Translations under genes and position numbers: made by a program | Part shown: in pieces, positions 24,092 to 32,520 of the stretch | Layout of the letters: each line of letters begins with the position of its first letter | Numbering within the stretch: the stretch's first letter is position 1 | The notes under the pieces: generated by a model | Seen by the model: the letters and a program-made list of their open reading frames with translations, nothing else | What the model was told of the DNA's origin: nothing | The model's database searches: none | Assembly: GCF_001435815.1 (NCBI RefSeq) | Contig: NZ_AZFV01000012.1 | Coordinates: 1-39,138 of the forward strand | Length of the DNA stretch: 39,138 nt | Direction: 5' to 3' | Source of the DNA: Companilactobacillus nantensis DSM 16982 | GTDB taxonomy: Bacteria > Bacillota > Bacilli > Lactobacillales > Lactobacillaceae

Positions 24092-25186
24092 TTAACGACG
24101 ACGTCTTCTAGTTGTATTACTACCGTTATTATTCATATTATTATTCTTGTTATTATTTCTCTTACCAAGATAAACACCTAATCCTAGAATAATAGCTAGA
24201 GCAAGAATAGCTAGCAAGATATATAACCATAGATAATTTGGTTTAATACCAGCTAATTTATTATATTTAGCTGCATCATTATTTGTAATTGTAAAATCTT
24301 TATTTAAAGTCCATGATTTCAAACCACCTGGAGCTTTATAAACCATTTTTAGATGATAATCACCAGCCTGAAGACTCTTCTTCCCCCATGATATTTGATA
24401 ATCATAGTTCGATGTAGGTGCAATTTCTTGATTAGAAGTTGTATTAGTTACTTTAAAACTCTTATCATCCTTTTTTGTCACAATTGCCTTAGCATCCAAA
24501 TTTCCTGTATATGAGTTACCAGAATTATGAATATTAGCCAATACACCTGGTTTAGCACCATTTGAAACTGTAACTGTACCTGGTTTTACAGTTCTAATAG
24601 AATACTTGGCAACTTCATCTTCTGCATCTTTTTGACGAATTTGAATAGGAATAGAATAACTAAATTTATTTTTTATCAAAGTACCATTTGAGCTAACCGT
24701 ACCTTTAGCTTTTTCTTTGTATGGATATACAGTTACACCACCCATAATAGTTCCCTTAAAGCTTTCCTTGGGAACAGTTAATTTAAACGCTATCGTAGCA
24801 TTTGTCTTACCAGGTATAGTAATTTCTTGCTTCCTTGGTGATACTGTCGAAGCTGTCTGAATTTTTAATGAGGGATCAGTTACTTTTGATTTATCATAAG
24901 ACAACTGCCCATTACCATTAGTATATGCAGTATTTACCATATACATAAATTTTCTTGTGTCGTTTGATTTATTCATAATCATTAATTGCAATGAAGTCTC
25001 TTGACCTGGGGTACCTGTAACTAGATAACTCCCTGTATCTATACTAACAATATCATTTCCACCCATAGGTTTTAACGCATATTCACCAGAAACAGCTTTA
25101 ACATTAATAGAACTTATAGATATCGCCGATATCGTTGCAAACAAAAAAGCAAATAATAATATTAATTTATTTCTTTTCCATCTCAT
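24092..25186 (-). CDS. WxL-interacting-type protein (DUF916/DUF3324), copy 1
   Basis: The ATG at 25186 (MRWKRNKLILLFAFLFATIS), 8 nt after GGAGG, is preferred to an earlier in-frame codon; the product has 364 residues. After the signal peptide come DUF916 (YALKPMGGNDIV to about 160) and DUF3324 (about 175-300). A membrane helix follows (YLWLYILLAILALAIILGLGVYL), then a tail of Asn repeats ending in five arginines. It is the copy nearest the WxL protein gene and the likeliest partner of that protein. Terminators on both sides suggest its own promoter or regulated read-through. Confidence 0.9.
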   Translation of the reverse strand: MRWKRNKLILLFAFLFATISAISISSINVKAVSGEYALKPMGGNDIVSIDTGSYLVTGTPGQETSLQLMIMNKSNDTRKFMYMVNTAYTNGNGQLSYDKSKVTDPSLKIQTASTVSPRKQEITIPGKTNATIAFKLTVPKESFKGTIMGGVTVYPYKEKAKGTVSSNGTLIKNKFSYSIPIQIRQKDAEDEVAKYSIRTVKPGTVTVSNGAKPGVLANIHNSGNSYTGNLDAKAIVTKKDDKSFKVTNTTSNQEIAPTSNYDYQISWGKKSLQAGDYHLKMVYKAPGGLKSWTLNKDFTITNNDAAKYNKLAGIKPNYLWLYILLAILALAIILGLGVYLGKRNNNKNNNMNNNGSNTTRRRRR

Positions 25187-25236
25187 GAATTTAATCCTCC
25201 AAAAACCAATTATATATTTATACAAATACATTATAA

Positions 25237-25268
25237 AATAAAAACCACTACACGAGTAGTGGTTTTCT
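25237..25268 (-). terminator. Terminator after the WxL gene
   Basis: AAAACCACTAC (25241-25251) pairs perfectly with GTAGTGGTTTT (25256-25266); the minus strand continues into T-rich sequence. Confidence 0.8.
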
Positions 25269-25293
25269 TAGTACTATTAACATTAATTAAATT

Positions 25294-26145
25294 CTATGCA
25301 CCTTGAACAGCATTTGTCTTTAATGTCCATGTAATAGGGGCATTCAATGACTTAACAGCTGCTGAGTGGTCTGAAATATTAGGAATTACTAAGTTAGCAC
25401 CGGCTTTTTTATCAGCTGATGTGCTTGCTGAATTAAATTTAGCAAGGTATTGACCTGCCTTATATGCAGTACTCTTGTTGTCAATAGTCATAACATCTGC
25501 AGCAGCGCCGACTGAACTAGGAGTTGTTGTAGATGATTTCAATGCAGCAGCTTGAGTAGTCAATTGATTACCTGAATCATCTGTAATTGTTTCTTTTCCG
25601 TTAGAAACAGGTTGTGATAATAGGTTCAAAGTAAATGCACCATCGCCTGAAACAGGATTACCATTTGCATCAGTAAATTGACCTAATTGTGCTGTCAATG
25701 TAAATCCATTTGTTTTTGTTACATCACGTGATTCAAGAACTGATAAGTTACCATCTGCATTACCATCAACACTCTTAGCGTCTGCTGGTCTTGTGTTATC
25801 AACTAAATCTTTTTGTTGACCTGATACGGCTGTACCAAAGTTAAAGTCAGGAACTTGATCAAGTACTAAGACACCAGTTACAACTTTAACGGCTGCATTT
25901 GAAGTAGCTGTTGCAACACCAGAACCGTCGCCTTCAGTTTTATCCATAGCAATAGCTAATTGACCATTTTCTGGATTGTTTAAGTCACCAATATTTTGTG
26001 GTGTATCTGTATGTGTAACTGTTCCGTCTGATCCAATAACACCAGTTGATGTTGCAGCTTGTGCTGTCATTGCTGGGGCAATTGCTCCTAAAACCATTCC
26101 TGATACTGCTAGTGATCCTACTAAAACATTTCTTGATAATTTCAT
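25294..26145 (-). CDS. WxL domain surface protein
   Basis: The start at 26145 (MKLSRNVLVGSLAVSGMVLG) follows GGGAGG; the product has 283 residues. It has a Sec signal peptide cleaved near AQAATS. The WxL domain has two halves: LDQVPDFNFG (about residue 110) and the terminal WTLKTNAVQGA. The C-terminal W-x-L motif closes the protein, as is usual. WxL proteins attach non-covalently to the wall and associate with the DUF916/DUF3324 membrane proteins encoded next to it. This is the small single-domain type without extra adhesion domains. Confidence 0.92.
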   Translation of the reverse strand: MKLSRNVLVGSLAVSGMVLGAIAPAMTAQAATSTGVIGSDGTVTHTDTPQNIGDLNNPENGQLAIAMDKTEGDGSGVATATSNAAVKVVTGVLVLDQVPDFNFGTAVSGQQKDLVDNTRPADAKSVDGNADGNLSVLESRDVTKTNGFTLTAQLGQFTDANGNPVSGDGAFTLNLLSQPVSNGKETITDDSGNQLTTQAAALKSSTTTPSSVGAAADVMTIDNKSTAYKAGQYLAKFNSASTSADKKAGANLVIPNISDHSAAVKSLNAPITWTLKTNAVQGA

Positions 26146-26270
26146 GATATATCCTCCCTGATATAGAAAATTATTTTTTTGTTTTTGTCTTTCTTGATTA
26201 CAATTAGATAATAACAAATTTTACAAGCTGTACATCTCAATATTTGTAAAAGTTATTTATCAGAATTGAA

Positions 26271-26738
26271 TCACTTTGAAACTTGTAAGAACTTCAAGCT
26301 TTTCCGTAGCTTGTAACCGTAAAAAGCGAATAGACCAATCAAAATCGTAAAGCCTGTTATGATCAATCCGGTGTCATGTGCATCACCCGTTTGTGGATAT
26401 GTCGACATGTTGTTAATTTCTACTGAAGGTTGAAAATTAGTATTTACCTTCTTAGCTTCAGTACCAGTACTTGTACCAGTATTGTCACTATCAAGTACTA
26501 CTGATCCATTTGCACCGCCGCCACCATCAAGGCCTGAATTATCAGTGGCCTTAGAGGCGACAACCGCAACCGGTGCTGACCTATCAGCGCCACCTCCAGT
26601 CGTACTGTTAGATTCGGCAATTACATGTGTAAAGCCAAATCCTCCAATCACACCCAACAATATAACGGCAATTGCGAAGAAACCGACTACTCGCTTTTTG
26701 ACTGTGAGACTTTTTCTAGTTCTCATTTTTCTCTTCAT
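26271..26738 (-). CDS. Small cell-wall-anchored protein with YPQTG sortase motif
   Basis: The protein has 155 residues. It has a long basic N-region and signal peptide (VVGFFAIAVILLGVIGGFGF), then a low-complexity Gly/Ser/Asp/Thr segment with GGGADRS and GGGGANGS. The sorting signal is YPQTGD, a membrane helix and the basic end KLRKSLKF. YPQTG replaces the usual LPxTG. WxL loci commonly include such a short sortase substrate. It is the first gene of the minus-strand surface cluster. GAGAGG precedes the start. Sortase itself is not in the window. Confidence 0.85.
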   Translation of the reverse strand: MKRKMRTRKSLTVKKRVVGFFAIAVILLGVIGGFGFTHVIAESNSTTGGGADRSAPVAVVASKATDNSGLDGGGGANGSVVLDSDNTGTSTGTEAKKVNTNFQPSVEINNMSTYPQTGDAHDTGLIITGFTILIGLFAFYGYKLRKSLKFLQVSK

Positions 26739-26852
26739 ATAAAAAACCTCTCATCAAAAGTCTTGTCTGTTTTCTCCTTACGCTTTGTATAATACCATCT
26801 GTCTACCCCCTAACTAATCCGAAATAATTAAGAAATTCTTACAAGAAATGAA

Positions 26853-27365
26853 TCACTTCTTCAGTAAGTAGTATTTGACTAGATTGTGCTGTCCCGTGTA
26901 TGGAAGCGTTTGATCAGCTTCATAGATATACTTGAACTCTAATCTTTCCAACAGTTTCTGTGGTGCAAGATTATCTTTTTCAGTTGACGCCCAAACTTCT
27001 GTTAGTTGTAAATCGTTAAACCCGTACTCTAACATCAATTGAACAGCTTCTTTAGCATAGCCTTGATTGCGAAACTTCTTATCTATTACAAAGCCAATCT
27101 CCCGTGTCAGCAACAATTCAGTTGATTCACCTCGTTTGTTCAACTCAATTATTCCTATCATCTTGTTATTGTCTTGCAAAGCAACGGTGTAGGATCCGTC
27201 CCTTCTCCGATACATATCAAGGAGATCACGACCAAATTCTATATCGTTTGTGTATTCTAGTCCAGCTAATTTATGGTTATTTTTGTCCTGTACCAATTCC
27301 AAAAATTGTCCTAAATCATTTTCATCAAAATTGCGTATTTTTATCTTTTTTCCTATCAAGTTCAT
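26853..27365 (-). CDS. GNAT family N-acetyltransferase
   Basis: This 170-residue protein has the GNAT fold: LRNF-like start (KIRNFDENDLGQFLEL), and the acetyl-CoA loop in EIGFVIDKKFRNQGYAKEAVQLMLEYGF (about 88-115). It ends with the conserved ASTEKDNLAPQKLLERLEF segment typical of RimJ/RimL-type enzymes. It should acetylate an amine of a small molecule or protein N-terminus; the substrate is unknown. GAGG precedes the start. It is divergent from the thiol peroxidase gene. Confidence 0.85.
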   Translation of the reverse strand: MNLIGKKIKIRNFDENDLGQFLELVQDKNNHKLAGLEYTNDIEFGRDLLDMYRRRDGSYTVALQDNNKMIGIIELNKRGESTELLLTREIGFVIDKKFRNQGYAKEAVQLMLEYGFNDLQLTEVWASTEKDNLAPQKLLERLEFKYIYEADQTLPYTGQHNLVKYYLLKK

Positions 27366-27478
27366 TTTGGATTCCTCATAATAACTTATTTTTCAATCTA
27401 ATTTCTGGGTTTTTATTTTGCGGTACTCTATAATAAATCTATACTGAGTTTAGTTCAATTATGAAAGGGTGATTTTGT

Positions 27479-27976
27479 ATGGATTTAGATTTTAAAGGTG
27501 ACACAATTACAACTTATGGCGATCCGTTGACTGTTGGCGAACAATTCCCTGACTTTGCAGTACTTAATAAGGATAACAATGAGGTTAAACTAAGCAGCAT
27601 GCTTGATAAGCCTTTGTTAATCAGTGTCGTACCTGATATCAACACTCGTGTCTGCAGTATTCAAACAAAGCATTTCAATCAAGAAGTCGATGGTCATTCT
27701 GAAATCAACTTCGTAACTATTTCAACTAATACACCAGAAGAACAAGCACAATGGTGTGCAGCTGAAGGTGTTAAGAACATGCAAATGTTATCTGACATCG
27801 ACCATGACTTTGGTAAGAAGTCGAAGATTTGGATCAGAGACCGTAATATCTTGGCTCGTTCCGTTTGGGTCGTTGATACGAACGGTGAGATTATCTATTC
27901 CGAAATCGTCCCTGTTCAATCAGATGAACCAAGCTATGATCGTGTCCTTGGTCAATTAAATGAATTAATCAAATAA
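27479..27976 (+). CDS. tpx: Thiol peroxidase (atypical 2-Cys peroxiredoxin)
   Basis: This 165-residue Tpx reduces hydroperoxides in the cytosol using thioredoxin. The peroxidatic cysteine is Cys59 in PDINTRVCS and the resolving cysteine is Cys93 in QWCAAEG, the spacing expected for this class. The N-terminal VGEQFPDF and later ARSVWVVD are also typical. GAAAGGG precedes the start, and a TATAAT-like hexamer lies at about 27429. Confidence 0.95.
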   Translation: MDLDFKGDTITTYGDPLTVGEQFPDFAVLNKDNNEVKLSSMLDKPLLISVVPDINTRVCSIQTKHFNQEVDGHSEINFVTISTNTPEEQAQWCAAEGVKNMQMLSDIDHDFGKKSKIWIRDRNILARSVWVVDTNGEIIYSEIVPVQSDEPSYDRVLGQLNELIK

Positions 27977-27987
27977 GTTTTGAAAGC

Positions 27988-28018
27988 AAAAGGCAGTCAT
28001 TAATTTGGCTGCCTTTTT
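27988..28018 (+). terminator. Terminator of tpx
   Basis: AAAAGGCAG (27988-27996) pairs with CTGCC-TTTTT (28009-28018), 12 bp after the tpx stop. Confidence 0.85.
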
Positions 28019-28207
28019 CGATTACTTCACTGTTACTTGCGGTTATTAAAACATATTTTACCTTTGAGTAGATATATAATTTCTCAATTAAATTTCAGTT
28101 TGTAATTTAAAGGTCATGAAATATTGATTCGATTTATAAAACGAATCAATAAATTCATAAGTAAAAATTTAAATCTCAGTTTCAGTTATGAACGAAAGTC
28201 CCTTTTT

Positions 28208-28969
28208 CTATCTTCGACGATGTTTGACAAATGTCACAAAATGCAAGATACATGCTAACAGAACAAAGAAGATAATCGTAAAGCTGACATAGTTCAACCA
28301 GAAACCAGTTCCAATCCAAGTCTTCAATGGTACTTGAATTCCCATCGTAATTAATGCCATCACGGCTATCATAAAGAATAATTGAATATATCTTTTCACA
28401 GTTGAGTCATCCTTTCTCTTCCGAACTGAAATCTTCTTTGCATACTTTTTACACAGTTTCTTCTTATTATATGGAATAGTTTTCATGCCAAATGTGCCTG
28501 GCAAAACAATTTCGCCAATTTTTATGACACCACCAGCTGACATGACCCGATCAATCGTCTTCAAAGATTCATCTGTCACACCTGTAACAAAGTTTTCCAA
28601 CGGCGAAACGTAACATGAGGTCAGACTGAGATAATGCTTATCCTTAAATTGCCCGGGAATCGTATCGCCATTTTCCTTAAAATAAACTAGCTTTGGACGC
28701 ATACAGTCAAAAAAGTTCTTCATAACCCCTGACAATTCCCGAAAATAAGTTGGCGCCGCAATGACCCAAACATCACTTTCCAGCATCTTTTCAGCTAATT
28801 CATCCAAAACTAAATTTTTTTCATGATACTTATGCGGTGTAATATCGTAATTTTCTAAATAAACAGTTTCAGTTTCAACACCTGAATCAACATTGTCCAA
28901 AACTTCAGCCAGCAACTGAGCATTTAACCCATGTTCCTGATGCGAACCAAGTATCCCTAAGATCTTCAT
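28208..28969 (-). CDS. Flavodoxin-fold NAD(P)H oxidoreductase with C-terminal membrane anchor
   Basis: The ATG at 28969 (MKILGILGSHQ) is 8 nt after GGGGG and is preferred to the ATG two codons earlier, which is only 2 nt from it; the product has 253 residues. Residues 1 to about 170 are an NADPH-dependent FMN reductase-like fold (ILGSHQEHGLNAQLL, VWVIAAPTYFRELSGVMKNF, SLTSCYVSPL). A basic linker (about 172-192, with KKKLCKKYAKK) follows. Two membrane helices (about 196-214 and 224-244) end the protein with a short basic tail. A membrane-tethered flavoprotein of this type could pass electrons to membrane quinones or act on lipids; that is inference. A cloverleaf repeat lies in the divergent intergenic region upstream. 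Confidence 0.8.
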   Translation of the reverse strand: MKILGILGSHQEHGLNAQLLAEVLDNVDSGVETETVYLENYDITPHKYHEKNLVLDELAEKMLESDVWVIAAPTYFRELSGVMKNFFDCMRPKLVYFKENGDTIPGQFKDKHYLSLTSCYVSPLENFVTGVTDESLKTIDRVMSAGGVIKIGEIVLPGTFGMKTIPYNKKKLCKKYAKKISVRKRKDDSTVKRYIQLFFMIAVMALITMGIQVPLKTWIGTGFWLNYVSFTIIFFVLLACILHFVTFVKHRRR

Positions 28970-29081
28970 ACGCATAACCCCCTAAAAAGCATTCAATTAC
29001 TGCAATAAAGAGCCAGTTTATTATTGTTTCTTTCCATAATACGAATCAATCCACAAACTAACCCAACTATAACAGTTAAAT

Positions 29082-29266
29082 TAGCCTCCGGGTGCATGCG
29101 ATAAGGTCAGCAGTGACAGTGGTGTTAGGACGGGTGTTTTTCCCGTTCTTACAGCACAGGACGTATTTTGAGATTCGCGTACTTTGCGAAGCTCAAAATC
29201 GAGTCTGGAGACCTTGGCTCCAGACGGTCCCACAGCAGACCTTATCGCATGCACCCGGAGGCGGCC
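29082..29266 (+). repeat. Cloverleaf repeat, copy B (complete)
   Basis: The outer arms 29085-29108 and 29238-29261 are perfectly complementary over 24 bp. P2 is longer than in copy A (GGACGGG paired with CCCGTTC). P3 has TTTTGAG/CTCAAAA and TTCGC/GCGAA. P4 is GTCTGGAG (29203-29210), loop ACCTTGG, CTCCAGAC (29218-29225). It lies between divergent genes, about 100 bp upstream of the NAD(P)-binding protein. Confidence 0.92.
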
Positions 29267-29365
29267 TTCACATAATCATAATATACAAGAATATTATATT
29301 CAAAACACTAGCTTTATTAAAAAATTGTTGCTACAGTATGATTAACTAAGGAGGTCTGAAATTTT

Positions 29366-30007
29366 ATGAAAGTTCTTATTATTGGTGCTCACGGTAAGGT
29401 CGGTCATCTACTAATCGGAGAGTTACAATCAAGAAACATTGATTTTGTTGCTGGATTGCGCAGTCAAGAACAGATCAAGGCCTACAACGATAACAACATT
29501 GAAACTCAATTTATTGATTTAACCGCATCGCTCGACAGTATTAAAGATTCAATCGAAGCTTCTGGTGCCGATGTCATCGTCTTTTCTGCCGGTGCTGGTG
29601 GCGCTGGATACGATCGAACACTTGAAATTGATCTTGACGGTGCGATTAAAACAATGATGGTTGCCGAGGCAATTGGCATCAAACGTTATATTATGGTTAG
29701 TTCAATCTTTAGTGATAACCGTAGCAAGTGGGACGCATCAGGTATTAAGCCATACATGATTGCTAAACATTACGCTGACGATCATTTGCGCGGGACTAAT
29801 CTTGACTACACGATCATCCACCCTGGTATGCTGACAGATGAAGATGGTACTGGCAAAGTTCAATTGCTTGGTACCAACGAAACTGGCAGTATTCCTCGTG
29901 TTGACGTAGCACGTGCGCTAGCTGAAATTATTCAAACACCAACAACGATTGGGAAAGAATATACCTTTGCTAGTGGCGACCAAGCTACTGAAGATGTTTT
30001 TAGATAG
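29366..30007 (+). CDS. NAD(P)-binding oxidoreductase-like protein (NmrA/SDR type)
   Basis: This 213-residue Rossmann-fold protein is of the atypical short-chain dehydrogenase group. IIGAHGKVGHLL at the N-terminus is the nucleotide-binding loop, VFSAGAGGAG follows strand 4, MVSSIF and the later YMIAKHYADDHLRGTNLDY supply the catalytic-region Ser and Lys-like positions, and IHPGMLTDEDGTG follows. Such proteins reduce flavins or biliverdin-like compounds, or act as redox sensors; the substrate here is unknown. AAGGAGG precedes the start. It follows a cloverleaf repeat and ends at a bidirectional terminator shared with the ATPase gene. Confidence 0.85.
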   Translation: MKVLIIGAHGKVGHLLIGELQSRNIDFVAGLRSQEQIKAYNDNNIETQFIDLTASLDSIKDSIEASGADVIVFSAGAGGAGYDRTLEIDLDGAIKTMMVAEAIGIKRYIMVSSIFSDNRSKWDASGIKPYMIAKHYADDHLRGTNLDYTIIHPGMLTDEDGTGKVQLLGTNETGSIPRVDVARALAEIIQTPTTIGKEYTFASGDQATEDVFR

Positions 30008-30020
30008 ACTTGCCTTAACC

Positions 30021-30060
30021 AAAAAAAGCTGGAAATCCAATAACGGATTTTCAGCTTTTT
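30021..30060. terminator. Bidirectional terminator
   Basis: AAAAAAAGCTGgAAATCC pairs with GGATTTTCAGCTTTTT between convergent genes; it overlaps the last bases of the ATPase gene. Confidence 0.85.
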
Positions 30061-31978
30061 AATTATCAAAATTAATAATTTGTAAACGAATCGCGTTCAA
30101 AACAGCAATAATTGTCACTCCAACATCGGCGAAAACAGCTTGCCACATATTGACCATTCCTAGCGCACCTAAACTTAAGAAGAGAATCTTAATAATCAAG
30201 GCAAAGGAAATATTTTGAATCACGATTTGACGAGTTCTTTTGGCAATCTTCATGGCTCTGGCAACTTTGGAAGGTTCATCACCCATAATAACGATATCGG
30301 CTGCTTCAACGGCAGCGTCTGATCCTAAGCCACCCATGGCAAAACCAATATCGGCAGTGGCAAGAACTGGCGTATCGTTAATTCCGTCACCAACGAAGGC
30401 CACTTTTTTGTTAACACTGTGTGAATCGTGCAATAAATCATCAACGATTTCGACTTTATTTTCTGGCAATAAGTTCGTATAAACGGCTGACATTTTTAAC
30501 TTATCAGCAATCGCTGAACCAACTTTTTCATTATCCCCTGTCAACATGACAGTCTTATGAATACCACGGTTATTTAGCAATCTAATAGCTTCTTGAGCAT
30601 CTTTTTTCGGTTCATCAGCAATTACCAAGTCACCCCAGAACTTGCCTGCAACTGCAATATAAACGATTGTGCCGACTGCATTTGCTTCAGTAAATTCAAC
30701 ACCAGCACGAGTCATTGCTTTAGCATTACCAACGATTACTTCTTGACCGTTAACTTCAGCACTCAAGCCATGTCCAGCTTGTTCCGTCGCATTTTCAACG
30801 GGCAAAATTTTACCAGTATAAGCATCCAAAATTGAAACAGCAATCGGATGGGTTGAATTCTTCTCAACACTAGCGGCCATCTGCAACAATTCATCCTTTG
30901 TTACCCCATTTGCTGGCGTAACTTGAATTACTGAGAATTGACCTTTAGTTAAGGTACCAGTTTTATCAAAGGCTACTGTATCAACGTTGTTCAAAGCTTC
31001 CAAGTAGTTACTACCCTTAACTAAAATACCTTGTTTTGAGGCGGCTCCAATCCCACCAAAGAAACTCAATGGCACTGAAATAACTAAGGCACATGGACAA
31101 GAAATTACTAGGAAAATCAAAGCTCGATAAACCCAAACGTCCCATGCACCATTGGCTACTAATGGTGGCACAATTGCTAAAGCAGCGGCTAAGCCAACAA
31201 CGATCGGTGTGTAAATCTTGGCAAACTTGGTAATGAACTTTTCGGTATCAGCTTTTTTACTGCTAGCATTTTGTACTAAGTCTAAAATCTTAGCAACAGT
31301 TGAATCACTATATGCCTTGCTTACTTTAATTTGAAGTGTACCGTTTTGGTTGATCGAACCACTTAAAGCTTGGTCGCCCACCTTAATATTTTGCGGCATT
31401 GATTCACCAGTTAACGCCGAAGTATCAACTGATGATTGACCTAAGACAACTGTCCCATCAAGTGGAATCTTCTCGCCTGGTTTAACTAAAATAATTTGAC
31501 CAATCTGCACTTCACTTGGATCAACCGTCTTGGTTTTACCATCTAACTTCAAAGTTGCGAAAGCTGGTTTAACTTCCAACAGAGCTGAAATAGATTTTTT
31601 CGAACGGTTAACAGCAACATCTTCAAAGACATTTCCTAATTCGTAAAACAACATAACGGCAATTGCTTCAGGATACTCACCCAAAATAATTGCCCCAATC
31701 GTGGCAATACTCATAAGGAAATTCTCATCAAAAATTTCACCATGAAAAATATTTTTCACTGCTGTATAAACGATTCTGGCACCAATCACCAAGTACGCCA
31801 CCACGAAAAAGCCAACATTAACGGGTTCTGGTAAGAGCGAACTTGAACCGATAAGTAGTAGAATGAAAGAAACTAATAACCGAATAATAGTTAACTTGGT
31901 TTCTTTGCTTAATTCGTTTTTAAGACGCCTTTGTTTTTTCTTAACTTTATAATCAGTTTGGACATCGTAAGATTTCAT
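30059..31978 (-). CDS. P1B-type heavy-metal exporting ATPase (Cd/Zn/Co type)
   Basis: The ATG at 31978 lies 8 nt after AAGGAGG, so the longer frame is not used; the product has 639 residues. The membrane CPx motif is SCPCALVISVP. The phosphorylation site is DKTGTLTKG, HP lies in NSTHPIAVS, the TGES loop reads LTGES, and the hinge is GDGINDTPVLA. The N-terminus is short and lysine-rich with no CxxC metal-binding domain. The family exports divalent soft metals such as Zn, Cd, Pb or Co across the membrane. The divergent ArsR-type gene and the SmtB/CzrA-like operator at 32017-32042 predict metal-induced expression. Confidence 0.92.
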   Translation of the reverse strand: MKSYDVQTDYKVKKKQRRLKNELSKETKLTIIRLLVSFILLLIGSSSLLPEPVNVGFFVVAYLVIGARIVYTAVKNIFHGEIFDENFLMSIATIGAIILGEYPEAIAVMLFYELGNVFEDVAVNRSKKSISALLEVKPAFATLKLDGKTKTVDPSEVQIGQIILVKPGEKIPLDGTVVLGQSSVDTSALTGESMPQNIKVGDQALSGSINQNGTLQIKVSKAYSDSTVAKILDLVQNASSKKADTEKFITKFAKIYTPIVVGLAAALAIVPPLVANGAWDVWVYRALIFLVISCPCALVISVPLSFFGGIGAASKQGILVKGSNYLEALNNVDTVAFDKTGTLTKGQFSVIQVTPANGVTKDELLQMAASVEKNSTHPIAVSILDAYTGKILPVENATEQAGHGLSAEVNGQEVIVGNAKAMTRAGVEFTEANAVGTIVYIAVAGKFWGDLVIADEPKKDAQEAIRLLNNRGIHKTVMLTGDNEKVGSAIADKLKMSAVYTNLLPENKVEIVDDLLHDSHSVNKKVAFVGDGINDTPVLATADIGFAMGGLGSDAAVEAADIVIMGDEPSKVARAMKIAKRTRQIVIQNISFALIIKILFLSLGALGMVNMWQAVFADVGVTIIAVLNAIRLQIINFDN

Positions 31979-32016
31979 CGAAACATCCTCCTTGAAAAGG
32001 TTTACATGCTCATCTG

Positions 32017-32042
32017 AATATATGAGCAATCATTCATATATT
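32017..32042. promoter_or_regulatory. ArsR/SmtB-type operator
   Basis: AATATATGA (32017-32025) and TCATATATT (32034-32042) are perfect inverted repeats. They resemble the ATATGAACA...TTCATAT sites of metal sensors such as CzrA or SmtB. The site sits between the divergent ATPase and sensor genes. Confidence 0.75.
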
Positions 32043-32109
32043 AATTATAATATAATAGGTCTTAACGAATTTCAACCCAATCTAACCTTATTTAATAAGA
32101 GGACAAATT

Positions 32110-32469
32110 ATGCCAGAACAAAATTTTGAAGTAGAGCATCAAAATGCTTTACATAATTTAAAACAAAATCTTCCCAGCGACGAAGACCTAGATTCTATGG
32201 TCAATATTTTTAAGGCCTTCGGTGACATGACACGTGTAAAAATAATACTTGCCTTAGCAGAAACACCATTAAGTGTTGGTGAAATTGCGGATACCCTTGA
32301 TATGAGCCAATCTTCAATTTCACATCAATTGAGTATTCTCAAACAACTCAATCTTGTTTCTAACGCGAGACGTGGACGTAACATCCACTATCGTTTGAGC
32401 GATCAACACATTATTACCATTTTTAAACAAACACAAGAACATATTATTGAAGATGAAAATGACTTTTAG
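32110..32469 (+). CDS. ArsR/SmtB-family metal-responsive repressor
   Basis: This 119-residue winged helix protein carries the ArsR recognition region VGEIADTLDMSQSSISHQLSILKQLNLV (about residues 57-84). The wing is ARRGRNIHYRLSD. The C-terminal HIITIFKQTQEHI holds histidines like the alpha-5 zinc ligands of SmtB/CzrA, whereas the alpha-3 cysteine motif of CadC-type sensors is absent. It should sense zinc-like metals and repress the divergent ATPase gene. Confidence 0.9.
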   Translation: MPEQNFEVEHQNALHNLKQNLPSDEDLDSMVNIFKAFGDMTRVKIILALAETPLSVGEIADTLDMSQSSISHQLSILKQLNLVSNARRGRNIHYRLSDQHIITIFKQTQEHIIEDENDF

Positions 32470-32520
32470 GCTGCTGATTTTTTGGGGCGGCTTTTTTTGT
32501 GTCAAATAATGGTAGCTTTG

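Noticed and set aside
28122-28150. Terminator after the membrane-anchored flavoprotein gene
   Set aside because: ATTGATTCG/CGAATCAAT forms a stem, but it is about 58 bp past the stop and lacks a U tract on the relevant strand.
29092-29349. Open frame over copy B of the repeat
   Set aside because: It lies across the complementary arms and hairpins, and no similar frame exists in the other copies.
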